Below, one piece after another: positions 34,221 to 40,607 of a DNA stretch of 64,000 nucleotides (position 1 is its first letter; each line of letters starts with the position of its first letter). Source of the DNA: Caryophanales bacterium UBA743 (GTDB taxonomy: Bacteria > Bacillota_I > Bacilli_A > RFN20 > CAG-826); NCBI GenBank assembly GCA_002297365.1, contig DBKT01000005.1, positions 9,158 to 73,157 on the forward strand. The letters run 5' to 3'. The notes beneath the pieces are model-generated. The model worked only from the letters and a program-made list of their open reading frames with translations, was not told the origin of the DNA and made no database searches. The position numbers were made by a program, and so were the translations under genes.

Positions 34221-34804
34221 AAATCCTTCAAGTAGACCGGTTTTGCAGCTAAAACATCCTTGCAAAGGTTTCTCTCAACGTCCGCATTCATAAGATTTTC
34301 GAGAATGTTGACTTTCTCACCTCTCAAGGAAAGATAAGAAACATCGCCGCATACTTTATAGTCTGGATGGGCGGCTAAATACATTTTCACTTGCTCATTA
34401 TCCATAATCGTATCCGAAAGAATTATTTCTTCTGGAGAATAAACGCCAATGTAGGAGCGCTTGCTACGGGCGTTCATAAGACATACGGAACGGCCTTCTT
34501 TTGCTTTATACACTTCAAGAGAGGAAACGAGATAAAGAGGTTTATTCAAAGCAAACGCCATTACTTTTGCAACCGTCATCCCAATACGTACCCCAGTATA
34601 AGAACCAGGTCCCTTCGAAACGACGATTTCGTCAATGTCATCTTTTGTAAGCGAGAGTTTCTTTAATAAATGATCGATTTCTGGAACAAGATATTCCGAT
34701 TGTCTTTGCCAAGCGGCATATTGGGTTTCGCCAATGAGAGCGTGGTCTTTTGCGATGCCGACGGACAAATTGGTATTAGAGGTGTCTAAAAGAACGCTAA
34801 TCAT
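34217..34804 (-). CDS. tsaB: t6A complex subunit TsaB
   Basis: A 195-residue inactive paralogue of TsaD that dimerises with it. LLDTSNTNLSVGIA, then LKKLSLTKDDIDEIVVSKGPGSYTGVRIGMTVAKVMAFAL are the family hallmarks. The C-terminal half is short compared with E. coli TsaB, which is normal in Bacillota. It overlaps tsaE by eight bases and rimI by four. Confidence 0.95.
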   Translation of the reverse strand: MISVLLDTSNTNLSVGIAKDHALIGETQYAAWQRQSEYLVPEIDHLLKKLSLTKDDIDEIVVSKGPGSYTGVRIGMTVAKVMAFALNKPLYLVSSLEVYKAKEGRSVCLMNARSKRSYIGVYSPEEIILSDTIMDNEQVKMYLAAHPDYKVCGDVSYLSLRGEKVNILENLMNADVERNLCKDVLAAKPVYLKDL

Positions 34805-35264
34805 GAAAGGCTCCTTTCACGGAAGAAATGATTTGCTCAAAATGAGGAGTGTTTCCTTCCAAAGTAATGCGACGATTATCGCCGCCGATATTGATTAAAG
34901 TAATGCTTAACGTCTCATCCGGCAACAAGGGTTCAATATATTGAGGCCATTCAATGAAACAAACCCCATCTCCTTCGATATATTCCTCTAGCCCAAGTTC
35001 GATGTTTTGATTTTCAAGACGATAAGCATCAATATGGTAAAGAGGCAATTTCCCTTTGAAATAGCACTTCATGATGTTGAAAGTAGGAGATATGACATCA
35101 TCCTTAATGTCTAAAGCCTTGGCAACCCCTCCAGTAAGGGTCGTCTTACCGGCACCAAGATCTCCCTTAAGAAGAACAACATCGCCAGGCAAAAATTCCT
35201 TAGCGATTAAAGCGCCGAGTTTTTGTGTTTCTTCCTTTGATTTTGAGATAAATACGTACTTCAT
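34797..35264 (-). CDS. tsaE: t6A ATPase TsaE
   Basis: A 155-residue ATPase that resets the TsaBD complex. Walker A is GDLGAGKTT (K40), a switch-like SPTFNIMKCY follows, then LYHIDAYRLE and GVCFIEWPQYIEPLLP, all typical. The ATG at 35264 has no Shine-Dalgarno sequence; TTTATTTTT directly precedes it. It is the first gene of the tsaE-tsaB-rimI-tsaD-asnS operon. Confidence 0.95.
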   Translation of the reverse strand: MKYVFISKSKEETQKLGALIAKEFLPGDVVLLKGDLGAGKTTLTGGVAKALDIKDDVISPTFNIMKCYFKGKLPLYHIDAYRLENQNIELGLEEYIEGDGVCFIEWPQYIEPLLPDETLSITLINIGGDNRRITLEGNTPHFEQIISSVKGAFHD

Positions 35265-35274
35265 AAAAATAAAT

Positions 35275-35301
35275 GAGTTCTAAAAGAACTCGTAAATTAT
35301 A
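35275..35301 (-). promoter_or_regulatory. tsaE promoter -10 and 5'-terminal hairpin
   Basis: TATAAT (35301-35296, minus strand) should start transcription near 35290, exactly where the perfect hairpin GAGTTCT-TTT-AGAACTC (35291-35275) begins. The mRNA would thus start with a 7-bp stem. No good -35; a CTTACTAGTAAG palindrome (35318-35329) lies in the -35 region. Confidence 0.55.
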
Positions 35302-35333
35302 GACCGCAATTCCCTCCCTTACTAGTAAGAGCG

Positions 35334-35906
35334 TTAATGGCCAAGATTGCTTTTAGGCAAGAAAGGGATGGTTTCCCTTTCGTATTTATCGTAAAGCTCT
35401 ATGATCTTTCGATCGTCAAAGGGAAATTTTCTTTCTTCCATAAGTTTTCTTGTGTTATGGAACGTTTTCCTAACGGCAGCAATCAAATCAGGCGTATAGC
35501 CATATCGTTTCGCGTTGGAAAGAAATTCTTGCTCGTCTAACGGCTTAATCAATTTGTCTGGATATAGTTTCAAGTCCAAATCATAATCGATATAGCGGAG
35601 GTATCCCCCATCTAAAATCGTTGGAGAGGCCATATTCGCATAATAGCAAATCCCGCCTTCCTCTTTAAACATGCAAATGACGTTAAGCCATTCTTTTTTG
35701 AAAAGAATGAAAACGGCGTTTTCCTTCGTTAACCACCTTCTTCCATCCGCTTCCGTGATTAAAGAGGAGCGTGAGGCAACCGCCCAGAAATCTGGCGTTT
35801 CTTCGACAATCAACCCAGGCGACCATTGACGATGAAGGCTTTCATCATGCTTGTAAGCCTGGACGCATATCCAATGTGGAATAAACTTCTTTTTCGTATC
35901 GCTCAT
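35334..35906 (-). CDS. DUF402 nucleoside tri-/diphosphatase-like protein
   Basis: A 190-residue DUF402 protein. WICVQAYKHDESLHRQWS, then FFKKEWLNVICMFKEE-type strands, YANMASPTI and YIDYDLDLKLYPD are family marks; S. aureus and Streptomyces relatives hydrolyse nucleoside tri- and diphosphates using metal bound by Asp residues such as the DYDLD cluster here. Single gene with its own -10 (TATACT near 35945). The exact substrate is unknown. Confidence 0.88.
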   Translation of the reverse strand: MSDTKKKFIPHWICVQAYKHDESLHRQWSPGLIVEETPDFWAVASRSSLITEADGRRWLTKENAVFILFKKEWLNVICMFKEEGGICYYANMASPTILDGGYLRYIDYDLDLKLYPDKLIKPLDEQEFLSNAKRYGYTPDLIAAVRKTFHNTRKLMEERKFPFDDRKIIELYDKYERETIPFLPKSNLGH

Positions 35907-35965
35907 AAAACATTTAGCTGTTTTGAAGCAGCCCTCATTTCTAGTATAACGTTTTTCTTTAAAAG

Positions 35966-35995
35966 AAAAAGAGTCACCTAATGGCAGGCAACTCT
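35966..35995 (-). terminator. Intrinsic terminator
   Basis: AGAGTTGCCT pairs with AGGTGACTCT (two G-U pairs) and is followed by T5 on the minus strand. It ends the acidic membrane protein gene. Confidence 0.75.
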
Positions 35996-36005
35996 CTTGT
36001 AAGAA

Positions 36006-37154
36006 TTAGCGATCTTCGAAACGCAATTCGAAGGCATCCACCAAATTGAGAACCTTTTCTATGTCTTCTTTGTTTTGAATGGTTGGCTGTGGGTTGAACG
36101 GCTTATCGAGTGGCAAAACCATCAAATCATCCTCATAACCCATGGCAATGAAGAGGCCTTTCTCATTTACGGTCAAAGCCATATCGATGAAAGTCTTGTT
36201 GGTATCAAATTTAGCCAAAGCTTCACGAACCTTTTTCGTAAGAAGACTTCTTGCTTTTCCCGAGCCATAGATAACCATGCTCTTGCTATCTTCAAGCAAT
36301 TGTCTTCCGTGCAATGTATTTGGAGGAAGAGCTCTTTTGTTTCCTTTAAGATAGACAAGAAGCTCATCTTTGCTCGTGATTCCTTCGAACTTTAAGAATT
36401 TGCCAACAAAAAGCGTTTCTAAAGCTTTGGCGCCTTTCTTTTGAGCCGCGCAATCTGCAATCAATGCTTTCTTGCCGTGATAGGTGAAAGTCATATAGGC
36501 TCGGCTTCCCACTTTAACCACATCCTTATAAATATCGGATTCCATGAACGTCTCTTGCGGAAGCTTATCATCCACGGTTCCGGTTAGCCCCTCAACGGAT
36601 TCTGGGTAAACGAAATGGCACGTGTGATCATAGAAGTCTTTAAAGTAAGTCTTCATTGCGGCATCAACCTTCTTACGGAACAAAAAAGAATAACCGCCAA
36701 GAAGAGCTAAGACCACTGCTGTGGTTCCCAATGAGATATACATCGTGACATTGGCGTTAATTCCAGAAATCGCAGAAGGGACAACCCAGCTAGCGATAAC
36801 CAAAGCCAATCCAACGCCCGTAATGATCCATTTGATTAAATTAAGTTTCTTATAGATATGATGAAAGGTGTTTCTTGCTTCTTCAATATCAGCGAGATCC
36901 TTAGACGCATATTGATACAGGGGTTGGCCCTTTTTGTCTTTTTCAATAGAAACTTCGTCTTTCTTTTCGAAGGCTGCCTCTTCTTTTTGAATAGGAACCT
37001 CTTCTTTTTCGGAATAAAGATTGATCTGCTCTTCTGGCTCCGGTTTTTCTTCTTCAGCGGGTTCTTGGGAAGGGGTTTCCTTTATTTCGTCAGCAAAATC
37101 GCTTTCTTCTTCGGATGTTTTTTTCTCTTTCAATTCTTTTTCTTCGTTTTCCAT
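36006..37154 (-). CDS. Acidic-headed membrane protein, unknown
   Basis: About 382 residues from ATG 37154 (AAGGAG upstream; the ATG at 37175 is less likely). The first 80 residues are almost only Glu, Lys, Pro and Ser, a disordered cytoplasmic head. Two helices follow (about 108-128 and 138-158), then a 220-residue soluble domain with repeated beta patterns and no motif I can name (for example SRAYMTFTYHGKKALIADCAA and GLFIAMGYEDDLMVLPLDKPF). Own ribosome site and terminator, no operon partners. Function unknown. Confidence 0.8.
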   Translation of the reverse strand: MENEEKELKEKKTSEEESDFADEIKETPSQEPAEEEKPEPEEQINLYSEKEEVPIQKEEAAFEKKDEVSIEKDKKGQPLYQYASKDLADIEEARNTFHHIYKKLNLIKWIITGVGLALVIASWVVPSAISGINANVTMYISLGTTAVVLALLGGYSFLFRKKVDAAMKTYFKDFYDHTCHFVYPESVEGLTGTVDDKLPQETFMESDIYKDVVKVGSRAYMTFTYHGKKALIADCAAQKKGAKALETLFVGKFLKFEGITSKDELLVYLKGNKRALPPNTLHGRQLLEDSKSMVIYGSGKARSLLTKKVREALAKFDTNKTFIDMALTVNEKGLFIAMGYEDDLMVLPLDKPFNPQPTIQNKEDIEKVLNLVDAFELRFEDR

Positions 37155-37216
37155 GGTGTGCTCCTTATGGTTCAATGCAATATATCACGATTTGCATAGA
37201 AATAAATTCTTTCTTG

Positions 37217-37882
37217 CTATTTTATTTGCCAATTAATCTCTTTTAATCCGTTTTCCGACAGGAATTGATTGCATTGGCTAAAAAGATGTTTCCCAAACCA
37301 CCCGCCTTGGTTTGCGCTTAATGGAGAGGGGTGGGCCGCTTTCAAAACGATATGCTTAGGGTTCGTTACTTTGCTTTCGTATTTCTTAGCAAAACCGCCC
37401 CAAAGCATATAAACAATCGGTTGATCTAAGCTTTCAATATAATTGAGAACATCGCTGATGAATTGGTCGTATTCCGGTCTTTTGTGGGATAAAGGCACCC
37501 CTGCTCTGACGGTTAAATAAGCGTTTAATAGCAAAACGCCCTCCTTCGCCCAAGGAGTAAGATCTCCGTTTTCGAAATTCATCACGATGTGCATATCTTT
37601 TTCAATCTCTTTATAGATATTCACGAGAGAAGGCGGCAAAGGCATTCCTCTAGGCACAGAAAAAGACATTCCCATAGCTTGTCCTGGGTTATGATAAGGG
37701 TCTTGTCCGATAATGACGACTTTTAAATCTTTTGGGGAAGTCAAATTAAAGGCCTGAAAAACCATATCTCTCGGTGGGTAAATCACATTTTGCTGATACT
37801 CAGCGTCAAGAAACTTTTTTAAACTTTTGGCATATTCTTCAGAATGTATCTTCTCGAAGAGCTCTTTCCAATCTTGAATCAT
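37217..37882 (-). CDS. ung: Uracil-DNA glycosylase
   Basis: Family 1 UDG, 221 residues, removes uracil from DNA. GQDPYHNPGQAMG holds the catalytic Asp 61 and the substrate Tyr; LLLNAYLTVRAGVPLSHK gives the uracil-binding Asn; HPSPLSANQGGW carries the catalytic His and minor-groove loop. Normal length. Monocistronic. Confidence 0.97.
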   Translation of the reverse strand: MIQDWKELFEKIHSEEYAKSLKKFLDAEYQQNVIYPPRDMVFQAFNLTSPKDLKVVIIGQDPYHNPGQAMGMSFSVPRGMPLPPSLVNIYKEIEKDMHIVMNFENGDLTPWAKEGVLLLNAYLTVRAGVPLSHKRPEYDQFISDVLNYIESLDQPIVYMLWGGFAKKYESKVTNPKHIVLKAAHPSPLSANQGGWFGKHLFSQCNQFLSENGLKEINWQIK

Positions 37883-38055
37883 AAAATCATTATAAACGAA
37901 AGAGGTTTCTTTCGGCCCAGATTTCTAAAACCCTTCCCAAAAACCCGAAATTTTCCGATATTATCCGCTCGATTTTCCTTTTCTAATCAGAAAGAATCGC
38001 CTATCGATAAATCGTTAATTTATTAATTCTCATGCTAAGGGGAACTTTTTTGCTC

Positions 38056-38082
38056 TATAATCTAGTCGCTTACTATGTAAGC
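38056..38082 (+). promoter_or_regulatory. eno promoter -10 and 5'-terminal hairpin
   Basis: TATAAT (38056-38061) predicts a start near 38068, where GCTTAC-TAT-GTAAGC (38068-38082) begins, a perfect 6-bp hairpin at the mRNA 5' end. The -35 region is weak (TGCTAA). AAGGAG follows about 15 bases before the ATG at 38121. Confidence 0.55.
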
Positions 38083-38120
38083 ATGTTTAAAAATCGAATA
38101 ATAAGGAGAAGAAAAAGAAC

Positions 38121-39452
38121 ATGCCATTCATTGAATCGATCCATGCCCGTCAAATCATTGACTCTCGTGGAAATCCTACCATTGAGGTTGATGTCATCAC
38201 AGAAAGCGGTGCTTTCGGAAGAGCAGCTGTTCCTAGTGGCGCTTCCACTGGTGAAAGAGAAGCCCTTGAGCTTCGTGACGGAGACAAGAATGCCTTCGGC
38301 GGAAAAGGCGTTTTGAAAGCAGTTGAAAACGTCAATAAAATCATCGAACCAGAATTACTCGGTATGAGTGTTTTAGACCAAGTCGCTATCGACGAGGCCA
38401 TGATTGCCCTTGATGGCACTGCCACGAAGAGCAAATTGGGCGCAAACGCCATGTTAGGCGTCTCGCTTGCTGTTGCCAAAGCCGCTGCCGATTATGTTGG
38501 CCTTCCACTTTATCGTTATCTCGGTGGACCAAATGCCAAACAGCTTCCTGTCCCAATGATGAACGTCATCAATGGCGGAAAACATGCTGATTCCAGCGTC
38601 GACTTCCAAGAATACATGATTATGCCAGTCGGTGCGAAAACCTTTTCTCAAGCCATTCAAATGGGCGCCGAAACCTTTGCCGCTTTAAGAGCCATCTTAA
38701 AGAAGAGAGGCGATATCACCGCAGTTGGTGATGAAGGCGGTTTCGCTCCTAACGGCTTAAAGAGCAATGAAGAGCCTCTTGAAGTCTTAGTCGAAGCCAT
38801 CAAAGCAGCTGGCTATCTCCCAGGCAAAGATATTTGCTTAGGCATGGATCTCGCTTCCTCTGAATTCTATGATGACAAAACTGGCATCTATGATTTAAAG
38901 AGATCTGGACAAGGCAAGAAGACCTCTGCTGAAATGGTCGCCATGTTAGAAGATTTCGTTGAGAAATATCCATTAATCACCATTGAAGATGGCTTAAGCG
39001 AAAACGACTGGGATGGTTGGAAACTCCTTACCGAAAAACTCGGAAAGAAAGTTCAGCTCGTCGGTGATGACCTCTTTGTTACCAACAAAGTTTATGTCAA
39101 GAAGGGCATCCAACTTGGCTGCTCTAACTCCGTTTTGATCAAAGTCAACCAAATCGGTACCTTAACCGAAACCCTTGATACCTGCCAAGAAGCCATGAGA
39201 AATGGCTGGACTTGTGTCGTCTCTCACCGTTCTGGCGAAACCGAAGACACCACCATTGCTGACCTCGTTGTCGGTTTGAATGCTGGCCAAATCAAGACTG
39301 GTTCTATGAGCCGTACCGATCGTATTGCCAAATATAACCAACTTTTAAGAATCGAAGAAGAACTTGGCGCAACAGCACAATATCCAGGATTAGATGCTTT
39401 CTACAACCTCTCCCCTGAAGCAAAAGCTCGCTTCGCTAAATTCGCTAAATAA
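38121..39452 (+). CDS. eno: Enolase
   Basis: Enolase converts 2-phosphoglycerate to phosphoenolpyruvate. The 443 residues show SRGNPTIEVDV, SGASTGEREALELRDGD, the metal ligands in ICLGMDLASSEF, ITIEDGLSENDWDGW and QLVGDDLFVTN, and the catalytic Lys/Ser region NQIGTLTETL...VVSHRSGETEDTTIADL. It has a strong ribosome site and clearly biased codons (many GCC, GAC, AAC, CTT), as expected for a highly expressed glycolytic gene. Monocistronic between its promoter and a strong terminator. Confidence 0.98.
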   Translation: MPFIESIHARQIIDSRGNPTIEVDVITESGAFGRAAVPSGASTGEREALELRDGDKNAFGGKGVLKAVENVNKIIEPELLGMSVLDQVAIDEAMIALDGTATKSKLGANAMLGVSLAVAKAAADYVGLPLYRYLGGPNAKQLPVPMMNVINGGKHADSSVDFQEYMIMPVGAKTFSQAIQMGAETFAALRAILKKRGDITAVGDEGGFAPNGLKSNEEPLEVLVEAIKAAGYLPGKDICLGMDLASSEFYDDKTGIYDLKRSGQGKKTSAEMVAMLEDFVEKYPLITIEDGLSENDWDGWKLLTEKLGKKVQLVGDDLFVTNKVYVKKGIQLGCSNSVLIKVNQIGTLTETLDTCQEAMRNGWTCVVSHRSGETEDTTIADLVVGLNAGQIKTGSMSRTDRIAKYNQLLRIEEELGATAQYPGLDAFYNLSPEAKARFAKFAK

Positions 39453-39469
39453 AGTTTCTTAGCCACTTG

Positions 39470-39500
39470 AAAAGACCACGACGTTATGCCGTGGTCTTTT
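39470..39500. terminator. eno terminator (bidirectional)
   Basis: AAAAGACCACG and its exact complement CGTGGTCTTTT surround a nine-base loop, with T-rich sequence following on the plus strand. It may also serve the convergent lipoprotein gene. Confidence 0.9.
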
Positions 39501-39532
39501 TCTTCCCCCTTCGCTGATTTCTCTTTTTCTCT

Positions 39533-40141
39533 TTAATAATTTGGATATAGAACAGAAAAGTCTAAATTGTTTTCGGTGAAGAAATCCTTTGTGGCTTCAA
39601 AACTAAGAATAAGGATATGTTCAAAAAGATTCTGGCTATCTTTCTTTGTTAAAGGGCAACCATTCTCGTTCTTATAACTCTCATCAAGTAACTGATATTT
39701 ATTTGAACCCTTCACGTAATCCTCCCCCACTCTTGCGGATGTGGAATACATAAACGGAAAGGCATCATTTTCATAGTCGTAAAAGCTTTTCATAACAAAT
39801 GTCAGATTATATCTATAATTCGTTTGGGCATATAAATCTATTGCCATTTGGGCGTTATTAACGTAATTGTTGTATTTATTATTAAACGATATCATCGTGT
39901 TTACACCTATAGTCTGGCCCTCTGGATCATGCGGTTCGAGATGAATTGTCACAAGTCCTAAATCAATCTCGTTCTTTTCATAAATAAGAAGTTCCCCTTC
40001 ATCCTCATTGTAATCAGAATGGTTGGAAATAATCTCTATTGCTCTTTGAATTGTTTCTTCTCTATTGCCATCTTTCGCGCCACACGAAGTCAAAGCAAAC
40101 GCGCACGCAAGGCCTGCTAATATTTGGATTTTATGGTTCAT
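39533..40141 (-). CDS. Lipoprotein, unknown
   Basis: A 202-residue protein with a signal peptide and lipobox FALTSC (about residues 15-20), behind AGGAGG. The mature part is rich in Asn, Tyr and Asp, with no motif I can name, and predicted alpha/beta. It stands alone, convergent with eno. Unlike the two lipoproteins at the left edge it lacks a Ser-rich linker. Confidence 0.8.
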   Translation of the reverse strand: MNHKIQILAGLACAFALTSCGAKDGNREETIQRAIEIISNHSDYNEDEGELLIYEKNEIDLGLVTIHLEPHDPEGQTIGVNTMISFNNKYNNYVNNAQMAIDLYAQTNYRYNLTFVMKSFYDYENDAFPFMYSTSARVGEDYVKGSNKYQLLDESYKNENGCPLTKKDSQNLFEHILILSFEATKDFFTENNLDFSVLYPNY

Positions 40142-40367
40142 AATTTATTCTTTTCCTCCTTTATCCAAATAAATGTTAAATGTCGTTATCAGAGCGATTA
40201 ATGAACAAAGGCGGCGTCTTTTTAACAAAAGAGGGAAAATGCTTTCATTTTTGTTTAAATGAAAAAAGAATAAATCTTTCTTCTCTATCGATGTTTTTTT
40301 GATTCAAACTTTAAAAAGTCTACTTAATTATTTACATTTTCCTTACCTAATTTTTTACAAAAAGGGC
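40142..40367. other. Gene-free upstream region
   Basis: AT-rich, with no frame that looks coding and no clear repeat. It probably holds the promoter of the lipoprotein gene on the minus strand. TTTAACAAAAGAGGG and two ATTTTTGTTTAAATG-like runs are seen without a clear role. Confidence 0.4.
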
Positions 40368-40395
40368 TTGCAAACATGAATGGCGGCTCTATAAT
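40368..40395 (+). promoter_or_regulatory. Strong promoter of a structured RNA
   Basis: TTGCAA (40368-40373), 16 bases, TATAAT (40390-40395) is among the best promoters in the window and would start transcription near 40402, far from any coding start. Confidence 0.75.
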
Positions 40396-40401
40396 AATGC
40401 C

Positions 40402-40550
40402 ACAGGAACAGAAATGGACCTCCCTACCGTAAGGATAGTTGGGCTAGTTTGGGGTCCGTCATATGCCTACTGTCAATGCCTCGTCGCGAAAGTTTAACGG
40501 GGCAAGACGAAACAAGAACTTAGCAAGATGTCCTCGTTGACATCTTTTTT
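40402..40550 (+). ncRNA. Structured RNA candidate upstream of beta-galactosidase
   Basis: About 149 bases from a strong promoter to an intrinsic terminator, with no coding frame. Helix one: ATGGACC (40414-40420) with GGTCCGT (40453-40459), enclosing a CTACC-GTAA-GG(A)TAG hairpin with a GNRA-type loop. Helix two: GCCTCGT (40478-40484) with ACGGGGC (40497-40503); its loop AAGTT (40490-40494) can pair with AACTT (40517-40521) in a pseudoknot. The terminator loop repeats CCTCGT and could compete for ACGGGG. I do not recognise a known class (not tRNA, SRP, tmRNA or RNase P; 6S not excluded). It could be a stand-alone RNA or a riboswitch controlling the gene at 40608. Confidence 0.6.
40525..40550 (+). 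terminator. Intrinsic terminator of the RNA
   Basis: AAGATGTC, loop CTCGTT, GACATCTT, followed by T4 and more T. It lies 58 bases before the beta-galactosidase ATG. Confidence 0.85.
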
Positions 40551-40607
40551 CTTTCTATTTTGCATTCCCTTCCTATTTCAAGGAAAATAGATTCGAGGTG
40601 AATACAT

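Noticed and set aside
37883..38055. Small gene between ung and eno
   Set aside because: Short frames lack ribosome sites and any recognisable pattern; the region reads as promoter DNA.
40537..40565. TTGACA as -35 of a beta-galactosidase promoter
   Set aside because: The hexamer is the right arm of the RNA terminator, and 17 bases on there is only TTGCAT, a poor -10.
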